The position numbers and the translations under genes were made by a program. From Nostocales cyanobacterium HT-58-2 (lineage in GTDB: Bacteria; Cyanobacteriota; Cyanobacteriia; Cyanobacteriales; Nostocaceae): DNA of 64,000 nucleotides. The notes below the pieces were generated by a model that did not search any database, had not been told where the DNA came from, and saw only the letters and a program-made list of their open reading frames with translations. Location of the stretch: contig CP019636.1 of NCBI GenBank assembly GCA_002163975.1, positions 3,793,001 to 3,857,000 on the forward strand, written 5' to 3'. Shown here piece after piece: positions 17,206 to 27,300 of the stretch (position 1 is the first letter of the stretch; each line of letters opens with the position of its first letter).

Positions 17206-17759
17206 TAAAGCTTCAAGAATAAAGTCGTAAGAAGTGAGAGAGGAAATCATGGAAGGTGTAATTGCTTTGAGGACATCAGTTAACTTCTGCTGTAGTTGTG
17301 TGAGGGTTTGACAATTTTCCCATTGGAGTTGAGATTTGAGAAATTCCCAAAACCGCTCAATTGGGTTGAGTTGAGGAGAGTGAGGAGGTTGAAAAATAGG
17401 GATAATGTTATCTGGATAATCGAGAGCTTTCGCTTTGTGAAAAGACCCTTGGTCGAACTGGATAACCGCGATATCATCACCAAGGTCAGCAGAGAGCAAC
17501 TCCAAAAAGTTTTGAAAACAATCACTATTGAGGTAGGGGAACTCATAGAAAAAGCTGTATCCACTTAGGGGTTCTACGACTCCGTATAAATAAAAATTTT
17601 CACGTTGCCATTGGCTTAAACCCACGGGTTTAACTCCTTTAGCCGTAATTAAACGTCCTGCAATTGTCTTTAATCCTAAACGTGTTTCATCCTGGCACAA
17701 GTACCTCAATCGTTTACCCTCTCCAAACTCTTCCTGCAAGAATTTGAATGCTAGAGGCA
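17188..17759 (-). CDS. IS630 transposase, second frame (DDE catalytic domain)
   Basis: The open frame begins inside the run of eight A residues (minus strand) at 17761-17768 and has no good start codon near it. It is expected to be expressed by -1 frameshifting from the first frame; the TTG at 17739 is not a convincing start. It carries the DDE catalytic region: CQDETRLGLKT with the first Asp, VIQFDQGSFHKA with the second, and PPHSPQLNPIERFWEFLK with the final Glu in the normal NPIE context. Together the two frames make about 360 residues, the usual IS630 length. Confidence 0.82.
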
Positions 17760-18269
17760 GTTTTTTTTAAAGTGAGATAGGCTTTCTGGGTGTTGTTTGG
17801 TGCTTTGAGGACGAGGCACTTTCAATTTCGCACCCAAACGCTTGCGAACAATTTCATAGACTGTTTTGTAGGCAAGTGAAAGTCCTAATTCGCTCTTGAG
17901 CCATTGTTGAATTTGACTATAGCTTTGAAACCCAGATGGTTCCTGCAACTTCTGTTTCAACCGTTCTAAGTCTGAACCACTTATGCTCAGAACTTTCCCT
18001 GGTGCATGTTTTACTTCAAGTAAGCCCCTTCGTCCTTCATCTTTATACTTTCTCACCCAACGAGTTATGGTTGCTTCATCACGCCCTAAACGTTCTGCCA
18101 GCGATCGCCTGCTGCTGACTTGACCACTCTTGAGCCAGTAGAGCATTTGCAATCTTTCTTTGCTGCTTGCTGCTGTGGCATGTTTGAGAGCTTTCTCCAA
18201 TTCTTCTTGACTTTCTGAAATCTCGATTTGGAATGGACGACTCATAACAAAATTACTCAATGCACCCAT
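17751..18269 (-). CDS. IS630 transposase, first frame (DNA-binding domain)
   Basis: A 172-residue frame with paired helix-turn-helix regions. One is in SRRSLAERLGRDEATITRW (about residues 52-72), followed by a winged-helix-like region with LGLSLAYKTVYEIVRKRLG. It ends soon after CACTTT and eight A residues. Slipping back one base on the A run continues into the catalytic frame. This arrangement recurs in cyanobacterial IS630 copies and is read as programmed frameshifting rather than decay. An alternative start is Met at about residue 9 (MSRPFQ). Confidence 0.82.
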   Translation of the reverse strand: MGALSNFVMSRPFQIEISESQEELEKALKHATAASSKERLQMLYWLKSGQVSSRRSLAERLGRDEATITRWVRKYKDEGRRGLLEVKHAPGKVLSISGSDLERLKQKLQEPSGFQSYSQIQQWLKSELGLSLAYKTVYEIVRKRLGAKLKVPRPQSTKQHPESLSHFKKNCL

Positions 18270-18286
18270 CTATAAGTTTGACGCAG

Positions 18287-18312
18287 TTTGGCGCATCTTC
18301 ATACAGAATTGG
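18287..18312 (-). repeat. IS630 terminal inverted repeat, right on plus strand
   Basis: Read on the minus strand it begins CCAATTCTGTATGAAGATGC, directly after a TA dinucleotide. It is the partner of the repeat at 17180-17205. Confidence 0.8.
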
Positions 18313-18382
18313 TAAATGTTACATTTAGCAGTCTAATTTTATTAGTAAAGCCTTCCAAGGCACCTAAAATATAACCAAAACA

Positions 18383-19801
18383 GTGAAGAAAATTAGAAAA
18401 GTTTGGAGAAAGATAGATCCATTTTCCTTACAACTACGCCTAACAATTGGTATAGCTGCATTTTCAGCCTTAGTATTAGGTAGCCTTGCTACATGGACTA
18501 GTTGGAAAATGCAGCAAATTTTGATTGATAGTCATAAACATAACATAGAACAAATAGCAAAGCGTTTGCCGCAAGACGTGCAACTTTATAGTGAAATGAT
18601 GCAACCTGAAACTGGGTTACAAAAGGCTATTAATAACTTGGCGAATACCAATACATTACTATGGCTAAAAAGTCCTGATAATAAAATCTTGGCACAATCT
18701 GCCACCTTAGATTTGCTATCTGATTCTATGGTAGCTGAGTTAATGTCTCTGACTAAGATGCCGATTAAATCACAAGTTTATAAAGTTAACAAAAGCTACT
18801 TTGTCTTGTCTGGTGGTTCTGTAGTAGTTCAGGGTCACTTGCTAGGTGATTTATTTGTAGTAAAGGATATTACTCGCGAACAGACAATTTTTATGGTCAT
18901 GGTGCAGAGTTTAGGTATTATTAGTGTTTTGGCAATTATTGTCTTAACATCTGTGATTGCATTTTATATCAAATATTCTCTACAACCTCTACGTCAGTTA
19001 AGTCAAATGACTGCTGTCATTTCCGCAAAAGATTTAGGACAAGCACAGTTATATCTTGATAATGCACCTAGTGAAGTCAAAGAATTAGCTCAAACCCTAA
19101 CCATGCTGTTATCGCGCCTCTCCCAATCTTGGGAGCAAGAGCGAGAATTTGTGAGTAATGTTTCTCACGAGTTACGCACACCCTTGACGATTGTACATGG
19201 TTACTTGCAAAGCGTCTTGCGACGGCAGAGTAACTTAACCCAAACTCAACAAGAAGCATTAGAAACTGCTGCATCAGAAGCTGAACGTACGATCCGCCTA
19301 CTACAAGATTTACTTGATTTAGCACGAGCAGATAGTGGTTATTTGCACTTTCAGATGAAATCTTACGTGCTGAATGACTTAGTTGAAGAAGTCGTTGTGA
19401 TGGCTCAGAAGTACAGCGATCGCGTAATTACAATCGAGTCAATCACTTATCCTATTGAGGTAAACGTAGACTACAGTCGCCTGAAACAAATTTTACTAAA
19501 TTTGATTGATAATGCTATTAAGTATTCTAAAGCTGGTACTCCTGTAACTTTTAAGTTAGATAAACTTCAGGATAAAGCAATTATCCAAGTTTGCGACAAA
19601 GGTTATGGCATTCCTTTACAACACCAAGCACGTATTTTTGAGAGATTTTATCGCATAGAGGAATCCCGTAGTCATGCGACTGGAGGTTGTGGTTTGGGTT
19701 TATCAATTGTCAAGACACTTGTAGAGGGTATGGGGGGTAGTGTGAGTGTGCAGTCAAAATTAGGGGAAGGTAGTATCTTTACAATTCATTTACCTATATA
19801 G
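18383..19801 (+). CDS. Membrane sensor histidine kinase (HAMP-HisKA-HATPase)
   Basis: A protein of 472 residues from a GTG start at 18383. Membrane segments at about 18-41 and 170-196 flank a periplasmic sensor region of about 125 residues. A HAMP linker (LQPLRQLSQMTAVIS), a HisKA helix with the phospho-His at about 262 (SHELRTPLTI), and an ATPase domain with N box (NLIDNAIKYS), DKGYGIP and GGCGLGLSIV follow. In many cyanobacteria kinases of this type follow their response regulator in one operon. Here the upstream neighbour is the IS630 copy, 70 bases away, so a native promoter or partner may have been displaced. No clear ribosome site precedes the GTG. Confidence 0.9.
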   Translation: MKKIRKVWRKIDPFSLQLRLTIGIAAFSALVLGSLATWTSWKMQQILIDSHKHNIEQIAKRLPQDVQLYSEMMQPETGLQKAINNLANTNTLLWLKSPDNKILAQSATLDLLSDSMVAELMSLTKMPIKSQVYKVNKSYFVLSGGSVVVQGHLLGDLFVVKDITREQTIFMVMVQSLGIISVLAIIVLTSVIAFYIKYSLQPLRQLSQMTAVISAKDLGQAQLYLDNAPSEVKELAQTLTMLLSRLSQSWEQEREFVSNVSHELRTPLTIVHGYLQSVLRRQSNLTQTQQEALETAASEAERTIRLLQDLLDLARADSGYLHFQMKSYVLNDLVEEVVVMAQKYSDRVITIESITYPIEVNVDYSRLKQILLNLIDNAIKYSKAGTPVTFKLDKLQDKAIIQVCDKGYGIPLQHQARIFERFYRIEESRSHATGGCGLGLSIVKTLVEGMGGSVSVQSKLGEGSIFTIHLPI

Positions 19802-20139
19802 CTAGTCAATATCATAAAATTTTTAAGCAATAATACTTATGTAGCAAAGCTATGGGAAATTGAAACCTGTGAAGCGGGTCTTTATCATAAAGTGAGCGCA
19901 AACACACTACGCTCACTCTAAAGAATAACAATTATGGCTTCAACATAACTTATCAACAATAAGCCTACCAAAGCAGATCTCACTCTAGAATCAGCATTTA
20001 CGACTCAAAAAGAGGTAAAGCCTGATACATAATAGCAAATAAGCAATCCCAACTACAAAGGGAAAAAGAGCTATTTGAGTGCCAAACAACGAAATCTTTC
20101 ATTTTCCCACTCTTCAAATGTACTGACTTCCTTCAAAAA
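19802..20139. other. Convergent intergenic region
   Basis: This stretch separates the convergent kinase gene and the thioesterase end of the polyketide arm. It contains the hairpin at 19891-19917 and no gene. Confidence 0.4.
19891..19917. terminator. Hairpin between convergent genes
   Basis: Perfect 8-base arms AGTGAGCG (19891-19898) and CGCTCACT (19910-19917). It may serve as a terminator in either direction; no long T-run follows. Confidence 0.45.
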
Positions 20140-23100
20140 TCAAATACGATGACTATATTCTGCAACGTCCAAAATTGCTAAATCAAGGCAACGTTTAAGC
20201 TCTTCTCCAAGAATTTGGACATGCGGTTCGAGCAACATTGTGTAATGATTACCAGGAACAATATGAAAGTCTGAAGACTTTTGAGATAGTTGACTCCAAT
20301 TTTTCCATATCAGAAATGGATTATGAGTCATTGAAGCTACAATATCTAGAGTTTCGCTAGCTTCAAATAGAGTGATACGATTTGGATAAACTTCTGGTAT
20401 GTAATTATTGACACGTTTTAACGAAGTTTGAATCCCTATTTTGTAGGTCTGTAGCAGATGATAAATCTCTGCAAAACTAGTATCTTTAGGTAATATTTCT
20501 AGCTCTATTGCTTCCTTTAATAAATAATTTAGTTGCTCATTCAGGTTAAGCGTTTTTAGAACATCGTATTTGAGTATAAGTTCTTTGTTATGACGCGCTC
20601 CCAAATAACTAGCAAACAAGGACACAAAAGTGTAATCTTCATGAAAAGGCAAGTTAATTATATTAGCAACATCTAGTAAGGCGAGCAGAGCTACTTGCTG
20701 TCCTTGCCGATGTAACTGCTGTGCTATCTCTAACGCTATACAGCCTCCTAATGACCAGCCTCCCAACAAGTATGGACCTTGCGGCTGAAGATTCTGTAAA
20801 ACCTTGATACACTTAGATGCTATCTCTGATATGGGAACGGAAGACAGAAACTCATTGTTAAGACTTTGATAGTTATCAAGTTCTGGTGGTTGTAATATGT
20901 AAAATGGTTGGTCATTAGTCAAATGACGTGCCAGATTATTGTAGCAAGAAACATCTAAACCACCGGGATGTATACATACAAAAGGTAATCTAGAACCAGA
21001 CGGCTGAATACATTTGAGTAAATCCAGCGATAAATTATGTTTAATTTTATGTTCTCCTAAATTTTTAGGAGCTTCAGAGCTTGGAGCAGAAACATTGTTC
21101 ATCTTTTCCAGCAGCTTCATAACAAGTTCAGCTAAGCTAGACTCTTGGAAAAAATTTTCTGGCTGTACAGTTATTTCTAGGTTAGTTTCCACCCAATTCT
21201 TTAGAACCAATGCCATAAGAGAATCTAGTCCCATATCTTGAAGTGGCTGGTCTCTATCAAGTATTGATGCTGGCAGATCCATTACCCTGCATACTTGTTC
21301 TGCTAAATAAAAACTGAGTAATTGCTGACGCTTTTGCTGATCTGCCGCTAAAAGCTCTTTGCGAATCAGATTTGGTTTAATTTCTTCTATATTTGTAAAT
21401 AAAGTTGATTCTTCTGGTTGGGTAAATGGCTTTTGATTTGTTTCAGGAGAGCCATTCTGAACCGAACCAGAAGATATGACTATAGGTTGTTTCAAAACTT
21501 CTGTAGAAGTAGACTTTGAGTCAGCTATAAAATTATCATAGTCATCAACTTGTAGAATCTTTTTACTATTCTTCTTGTCTAATTGTTTACTTTGAGAATT
21601 GTCCACCCAATAACGTTGGCGCTGGAAAGGATAAGTAGGTAAAGGCAAACGAGAACGAGGATAGTCAGCGTCAAAACCAGACCAATCTACAGACAAACCA
21701 CGTGTATATAAACCTGCCAAACTCTCAAGCAACACTTGCCAATCAGGCAAACCTGGACGCAGAGAAGGGAAAAATCCACCCATATCTGGCGCCAGACAAT
21801 CACTTGCCATTCCCAGCAAACTTGGTTTGCTACCAATTTCGACAAACACCTCAATACCTTGTTGAGCAAGCGTTTTCATCCCTGCGACAAAGTTCACTGC
21901 CACGCACGCATGTTCACACCAGTAATCCGGGCAAGCAATCTCACTTGTCATCACTTCTCCACTCACAGTCGAAACAAAACTGATTTTTGGAGAAGAATAA
22001 TTCACAGTTGCTAATACCTGTCGAAATTCTTCTAAAATTGGCTTGATTAACTGCGAATGGAAACCACGAGAGACATTCAACTTTTCTGTATGAATTCCTT
22101 GTGCTGTCAAGGATGCAACCACCGCCTGAATCGCTTCTGGTTCACCCACAATCACTGTATTGTTGGGTGTATTCATCGCAGCTATTGCAATTTGACCAGC
22201 ATAAGGTTGAATGGCAGCATCAACCACTGCAGCAGTTGCCAATACACAAACCATTTCTGCCTGTGGAGTTAAACTTTGCATCAAACGCCCACGCTCAGTT
22301 ACCAGTTTTAATGCTTGCTCTAGACTGAACACACCTGCAACAGTGGCAGCGACGTATTCTCCCAGACTATAACCCATGACCACATCTGGTTGTATGCCCC
22401 AACTACGCCATAACCCAGCCAGTGCATACTCCAATGCAAACAAGGCAGGTTGAGCATATGCTGTATCCTCTAGCAGTGATGCATCATCTGCATATAAAAT
22501 TTGGACTAAGGATTTGTTGAGTAATGGTTGTAGGATTTGGTCACAACAGTCGATGGTTTGACGGAAACTTGGTTGAGTTTGATATAATTGCCGTCCCATA
22601 CCCAAGTAGTGTGAACCTTGACCTGTGAACAAAAAGGCAACGCTAGAGCGCTTTGTCCTTTGTTGTTGCTGATACACGACCCCTGATGTTGCTTGCTCAG
22701 TGGTGAAATCTGCTAACTTTTGTTGCAGTTGTCTAACAGATTCGGCGACAACAGCGACTCGGTGTGAGAAATGCTCTCGTCCAGTATTGGCACTGAAGCA
22801 AATATCTGCAAGATTGAGATGGGGATTTTTGTCTAGGTGAGCTTGATATCGAACCGCTAATTGTTTGAGAGCTTGTTGTGATTTGGCACTGAGGGTGAGC
22901 AAATGTACAGGTCGCTCAATTATTTCTTCCTTTTGAATTTTGAATTTTGAACTTTGAATTTCTTGGGGTGCTTGTTCTAAAATCACATGGGCATTTGTGC
23001 CACTAAATCCAAAGGAACTGACTCCTGCGATTCTGTTTTTCTCACCTGTTGGCCAACCTACGGGTTTTGTTGGGACCTGAATTGGTAATTCGTTCCAGTT

Positions 23101-24357
23101 GATGTGTGGGTTGGGCTGCTCAAAGTGCAGATGGGCTGGTATTTGACCGTGTTGCAGTGACAGCACCACTTTGATTAAGCCTGCCACTCCTGCTGCTGCT
23201 TCTAGGTGACCGATGTTGGTTTTGACTGAGCCGATGAATAATGGTTGCTCTTTTGAGCGTCCTTCTCCGAGTACTGTTGCTAATGCTCTGACTTCTATTG
23301 GGTCTCCCAACGGTGTTCCTGTCCCATGTGCTTCTACATAGCTTACTTCATTTGGTTTGACACGACTATTATTTAGTGCCTGGGAAATAACTGCTTGTTG
23401 CGATCGCCGATTAGGGACTGTTAAGCCGCTACTGCGACCATCATGGTTGACTGCTGAACCCCGAATCAAAGCTAAGATGTTGTCTCCATCAGCTAACGCA
23501 TCCGAAAGCCGCTTGAGGATGATGATTCCACATCCTTCAGAGCGGACAATGCCATCCGCACTAAGATCAAAGGTTTTACAACGATTATCTGAAGTTAACA
23601 TATTAGCTCTTGAGAAATTAATGCTAACTTCTGGGGATAAGAGTATATTTACACCACCAGTTATAGCTAAATGACACTCTTGATTTCGTAGACTTTGGCA
23701 AGCCAAATGAACTGCTACTAATGAGGAAGAACAAGCTGTATCAACTGCTATGCTAGGACCTTGCAACCCAAGAAAGTAGGACAAACGACCCGATGCAACA
23801 GAATGGGAATTGCCTGTAGCCATATAGGCATCAATTTCAGTGGGTTCTCTATCCAGTAGTTGGTGTAGATAGTCGTTGTGACAGATACCAATAAATACTC
23901 CTGTTTGGCTGCCAGCAAGTTGCTGAGGTGAAATACTTGCATTTTCTAATGCTTCCCAAGCAACTTCTAGCAAGAGACGCTGTTGCGGATCTAAACTGAC
24001 TGCTTCACGAGGAGAAATACCAAAAAACTGCGCATCGAACTCCTGTAATTGGTTGATAAATCCCCCGTGGCGAGTACATATCTTTCCAGGAGTATTGGGA
24101 TTTGGGTCATAGTAAGCGTTAATATCCCATCGATCTGATGGTACTTCGCTAACAGCTATTTCCCCATTACGTAACAGTTCCCAAAAGGCTTCTGGATTGT
24201 CGTGACCTCCAGGTAATCGGCAACCCATGCCAACAATGGCTATTGACTCGGTCTTAGCACTTTCTAAAGTATTGAGCTTACTTTTCATTTCCCTAAGCTC
24301 AACCAGTGCTTTCTTCATTAAAGACTGATAGTCTATATTGGCTGAATTTTTACTCAT
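20140..24357 (-). CDS. Type I polyketide synthase, KS-AT-ACP-TE (terminal module)
   Basis: A protein of 1405 residues. An N-terminal coiled-coil docking segment (about 1-34) is followed by a KS at 35-460, with catalytic Cys209 (DTACSSS) and His in EAHGTGT and NIGHLEAAAG. The AT occupies about 573-875, with Ser664 in GYSLGE and an unusual RGFH at 764-767 where malonyl ATs usually have HAFH. The ACP has its pantetheine Ser at about 1046 (GLDSL). The C-terminal type I thioesterase has Ser1202 (GWSLGG) and a late His in GNHYTML. No KR, DH or ER is present, so the last extension should keep a beta-keto group before hydrolysis or cyclisation. The gene follows the preceding PKS gene by 6 bases. Residues about 337-918 are nearly identical to the preceding module. 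Confidence 0.95.
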   Translation of the reverse strand: MSKNSANIDYQSLMKKALVELREMKSKLNTLESAKTESIAIVGMGCRLPGGHDNPEAFWELLRNGEIAVSEVPSDRWDINAYYDPNPNTPGKICTRHGGFINQLQEFDAQFFGISPREAVSLDPQQRLLLEVAWEALENASISPQQLAGSQTGVFIGICHNDYLHQLLDREPTEIDAYMATGNSHSVASGRLSYFLGLQGPSIAVDTACSSSLVAVHLACQSLRNQECHLAITGGVNILLSPEVSINFSRANMLTSDNRCKTFDLSADGIVRSEGCGIIILKRLSDALADGDNILALIRGSAVNHDGRSSGLTVPNRRSQQAVISQALNNSRVKPNEVSYVEAHGTGTPLGDPIEVRALATVLGEGRSKEQPLFIGSVKTNIGHLEAAAGVAGLIKVVLSLQHGQIPAHLHFEQPNPHINWNELPIQVPTKPVGWPTGEKNRIAGVSSFGFSGTNAHVILEQAPQEIQSSKFKIQKEEIIERPVHLLTLSAKSQQALKQLAVRYQAHLDKNPHLNLADICFSANTGREHFSHRVAVVAESVRQLQQKLADFTTEQATSGVVYQQQQRTKRSSVAFLFTGQGSHYLGMGRQLYQTQPSFRQTIDCCDQILQPLLNKSLVQILYADDASLLEDTAYAQPALFALEYALAGLWRSWGIQPDVVMGYSLGEYVAATVAGVFSLEQALKLVTERGRLMQSLTPQAEMVCVLATAAVVDAAIQPYAGQIAIAAMNTPNNTVIVGEPEAIQAVVASLTAQGIHTEKLNVSRGFHSQLIKPILEEFRQVLATVNYSSPKISFVSTVSGEVMTSEIACPDYWCEHACVAVNFVAGMKTLAQQGIEVFVEIGSKPSLLGMASDCLAPDMGGFFPSLRPGLPDWQVLLESLAGLYTRGLSVDWSGFDADYPRSRLPLPTYPFQRQRYWVDNSQSKQLDKKNSKKILQVDDYDNFIADSKSTSTEVLKQPIVISSGSVQNGSPETNQKPFTQPEESTLFTNIEEIKPNLIRKELLAADQQKRQQLLSFYLAEQVCRVMDLPASILDRDQPLQDMGLDSLMALVLKNWVETNLEITVQPENFFQESSLAELVMKLLEKMNNVSAPSSEAPKNLGEHKIKHNLSLDLLKCIQPSGSRLPFVCIHPGGLDVSCYNNLARHLTNDQPFYILQPPELDNYQSLNNEFLSSVPISEIASKCIKVLQNLQPQGPYLLGGWSLGGCIALEIAQQLHRQGQQVALLALLDVANIINLPFHEDYTFVSLFASYLGARHNKELILKYDVLKTLNLNEQLNYLLKEAIELEILPKDTSFAEIYHLLQTYKIGIQTSLKRVNNYIPEVYPNRITLFEASETLDIVASMTHNPFLIWKNWSQLSQKSSDFHIVPGNHYTMLLEPHVQILGEELKRCLDLAILDVAEYSHRI
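21602..23356 (-). repeat. KS/AT direct repeat, copy in terminal PKS module
   Basis: About 1.75 kb covering the second half of the KS, the linker and the whole AT. It matches 28259-30013 at a constant offset of 6657 bases with no indel that I could see. I noticed about six substitutions across the main block, mostly silent. Similarity drops sharply at both ends, so the match reflects recent duplication or conversion rather than general module homology. Confidence 0.92.
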
Positions 24358-24363
24358 TTAATT

Positions 24364-27300
24364 TTACTCTTCCCTAACAGATTCTAGTTCTTGGGCAAGT
24401 AGATTTGCGATTTCTTCCTGAGATAAGTCTTCCAAAATAGCCAATGAAGTCGTACTGTCGTCTTGATGAGACTGTACAGCAGACTCAGGAGCAAAAAATT
24501 CTATTGGGAGTACTTCCTGAGCTAAATAATCAACTAATGTTTCTAAAGTGGGATATTCAAGAGCTACGGTTGAAGGTAGAGAACATTCTAAGCTGTTGCG
24601 CAGAAGATTTCTCAGCTCTACAGATGTTAACGAATCCATCCCTAGTTGGAAAAATCCCTGTTGTGGATCTAGCTGTTCTGATGGATTTAACCGTAAAACT
24701 TTAGCAACTAATGAGTTGACATGAGCTAACAAGCAAGCGTGGCGATCGCTCACAGGAATTGTTTCTAGTTGTTTGAGAAAACTAGTTGTTTGTTTTTTGT
24801 CCTGGTTAAGTGTCTGTGTGAAATCGCTAAAAAATTGAGATGTTAAAGCTTGATCAAACTGTGACCAGTTAATAGGCACAACTCCCATTTGAGCTGGAGA
24901 ATTTGACCATAACTTTTCTAATATCTGCAATCCAGGCTCTGGGGCAATAGAGCCTACTCCTTTCATACTCATTTGTTGATTTAGGTGTCGTTGAGCAGCA
25001 GCACCTACTTCAGACCACGGACCCCAGTTAATGCTCAAGCTTGCTAGTCCTTGATTCCGACGGGAAATAGCCAAAGCATCCAAAAAAGTATTAGCGGCGG
25101 CATGATTAGCTTGACCAGGAGAACCCAGCAAAGCAGCAGCCGAAGAGAATAGCACAAAGAAATCTAACGGTAGTTTCTGAGTTAAAGTATGCAGATGCCA
25201 CGCTCCTAGCACCTTAGGAGCTAAAACTTTTGCAAAACGCTCCCAAGTTTGCTGTAGTAGGATACCATCATCTAGCAAACCAGCTGCATGGATGATACCT
25301 CGCAAAGGTGGTAAAGATTTTTCAATTTCTGCTAACACATAGTTGACTTGTTCTCTCTGGGATATATCTGCAGATATGACAACGACTTTAGCCCCTGCTT
25401 GCTCTAACTGTTTTAATTGGCTGTTTACAGATGGGTTAGCAGCACGACGACCTACCAATACTAAATGCTTTGTACCGTGCTCTACCAACCAACGAGCAGT
25501 GAGTAAGCCTAAACCACCTAAACCACCTGTAATTAAGTAAGTAGCATCTTCACGAAAGGTAACAGGTTTTTGATATGTTGTTGCTGGAGCTGGCTTTTGA
25601 GAGATAACAATTTTGCCAATATGTTTGGCTTGTTGCATATAGCGGAAAGCATTGAGTACATCCGCAAAGGGAAAGACTGTTTGTGGTAGAGGTTTGAGCT
25701 TACCTTCTTGAAACTGTTGCATCAGTTCACAAAACATTGATTGGATCAATGCAGGTTGCTCATAACATTCCTTAACTAAATCAACCAAAAAATAAGAGAT
25801 ATCAGGTCTTACTTGCTTGGCTTGCTCAACTTCCCAAACTCCATTCTTACCAATTTCTAAAAAGCAACCCTTTTCTCGTAGAACTGATAAGCTCTTGGGT
25901 ATAAATTCTCCATTTAAAGAATTGATCACAACATCTACCCCTTGCCCATCAGTTTTTGCCATAATTTCATCGGCAAAATCAAGAGTTCGGGAGTTCATGA
26001 TATGCTTTATCCCCAAGGACTTAAGAAATTCCCATTTCTGAGGGCTGGCAGTGGCAAAGATTTCTGCTCCGGCTTGCTGTAAAAGTTGGATAGCTGCTAT
26101 TCCTACTCCGCCAGTGGCAGCATGAACCAGTACTCGGTCTCCTGGAGATATATTGACATGTTGCAGACTACAGCACACAGTTAAAAATGTCACTGGAACT
26201 GTTGCTGCTTGCTCAAAGCTCAGATGCTCTGGTTTGTGAACAACCATAGCGGTCTTGACGGTAACATATTGGCTGAAACTGCCCTGAATTAAGGCAATAA
26301 CTGGATCTCCTATCTTAAAGTTTTGCACCCCTTCCCCAATACCTACTATCAAACCAGAACACTCTAATCCCAAAGGACCAGGATCTCCTGGATACAAACC
26401 TAAGACATTGAGAACATCTCTAAAGTTCAGCCCTGTGGCACAAATCTGAATTTCTACTTCACCAGCATCGGGTTGACGACGTGTTATGGGTTGCAGTTGC
26501 AAATTCTCTAGAGTTCCTCGACTAGACACTCCTAGCCGGAAAAATTCAGATTGCGGTATCTCTAATTTATCTTGTGCTGTAGTATCTTCCGCTTGACCGC
26601 TACGCGTTAATCTTGCGACATAACGAACTTGATCGCGATAAGCAACTTGGTCTTCTTTTGCAGCCCCCAACCAAATTTCTTCAAATAAGCTTTGTACTTC
26701 GTTCTTTTGAGCTTCTGGATGTAAATCGATCCGTACACAATTTAGTTCTGGGTGTTCTAGAGCAATGACTTTTCCGATTCCCCACAGGGGAGATTGAGCC
26801 AAACCTGAAATATTTTGCTCTGACTTCACCGATACAGCACCTCGGGTGACTAACCATAAGGAGGGAGATGAAACAAGTTTGGCTTTAACCAGTGATTGGA
26901 CTAAATGCAATGTACTGCTGCATACCTGGTTTAGAGTTGTTTCTAAACTTGTACTTGTCAATTCCTCTTTGGCTGTATTCAAACTCCATAGATGGACTAC
27001 ACCATGTAATGAGGATTGACTTGTCTCAATTGCTGTGAACAACCGCTGAAAGTCTTCTAGACGAGATGGATTAACTTTAAATTCTGTTTCTGTTAACTGC
27101 TCATACTGGTTGCTTGAGAGGACAAGAGTACATATTTCTCCTTGTGCCTGTAGTTGTTCTGTTATTTGCTGACCAATACCATCGTCATCAGCTAAGATTA
27201 GCCAACTTCTTGGCTCCGAAATAGTTTTTTGCAATCCTCCATTCAAGGACTTTTGCTTTGTAAGTGTCTGGGGTCGCCACTCTACCTCATAGAGCCAACT

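Larger units (their letters stand above)
17180..18312 (-). mobile_element. IS630-family insertion sequence, apparently complete
   Basis: 1133 bases between TA dinucleotides at 17178-17179 and 18313-18314, matching the TA target duplication of the IS630/Tc1 superfamily. Imperfect terminal inverted repeats of 26 bases, 21 of them matching, lie at 17180-17205 and 18287-18312. The element encodes a transposase in two overlapping frames on the minus strand. It sits 70 bases upstream of a histidine kinase gene. Confidence 0.85.

Noticed and set aside
21702..21983. 93-codon frame repeated identically at 28359-28640
   Set aside because: Repetition comes only from the duplicated AT segment; the frame is antisense to PKS coding sequence.
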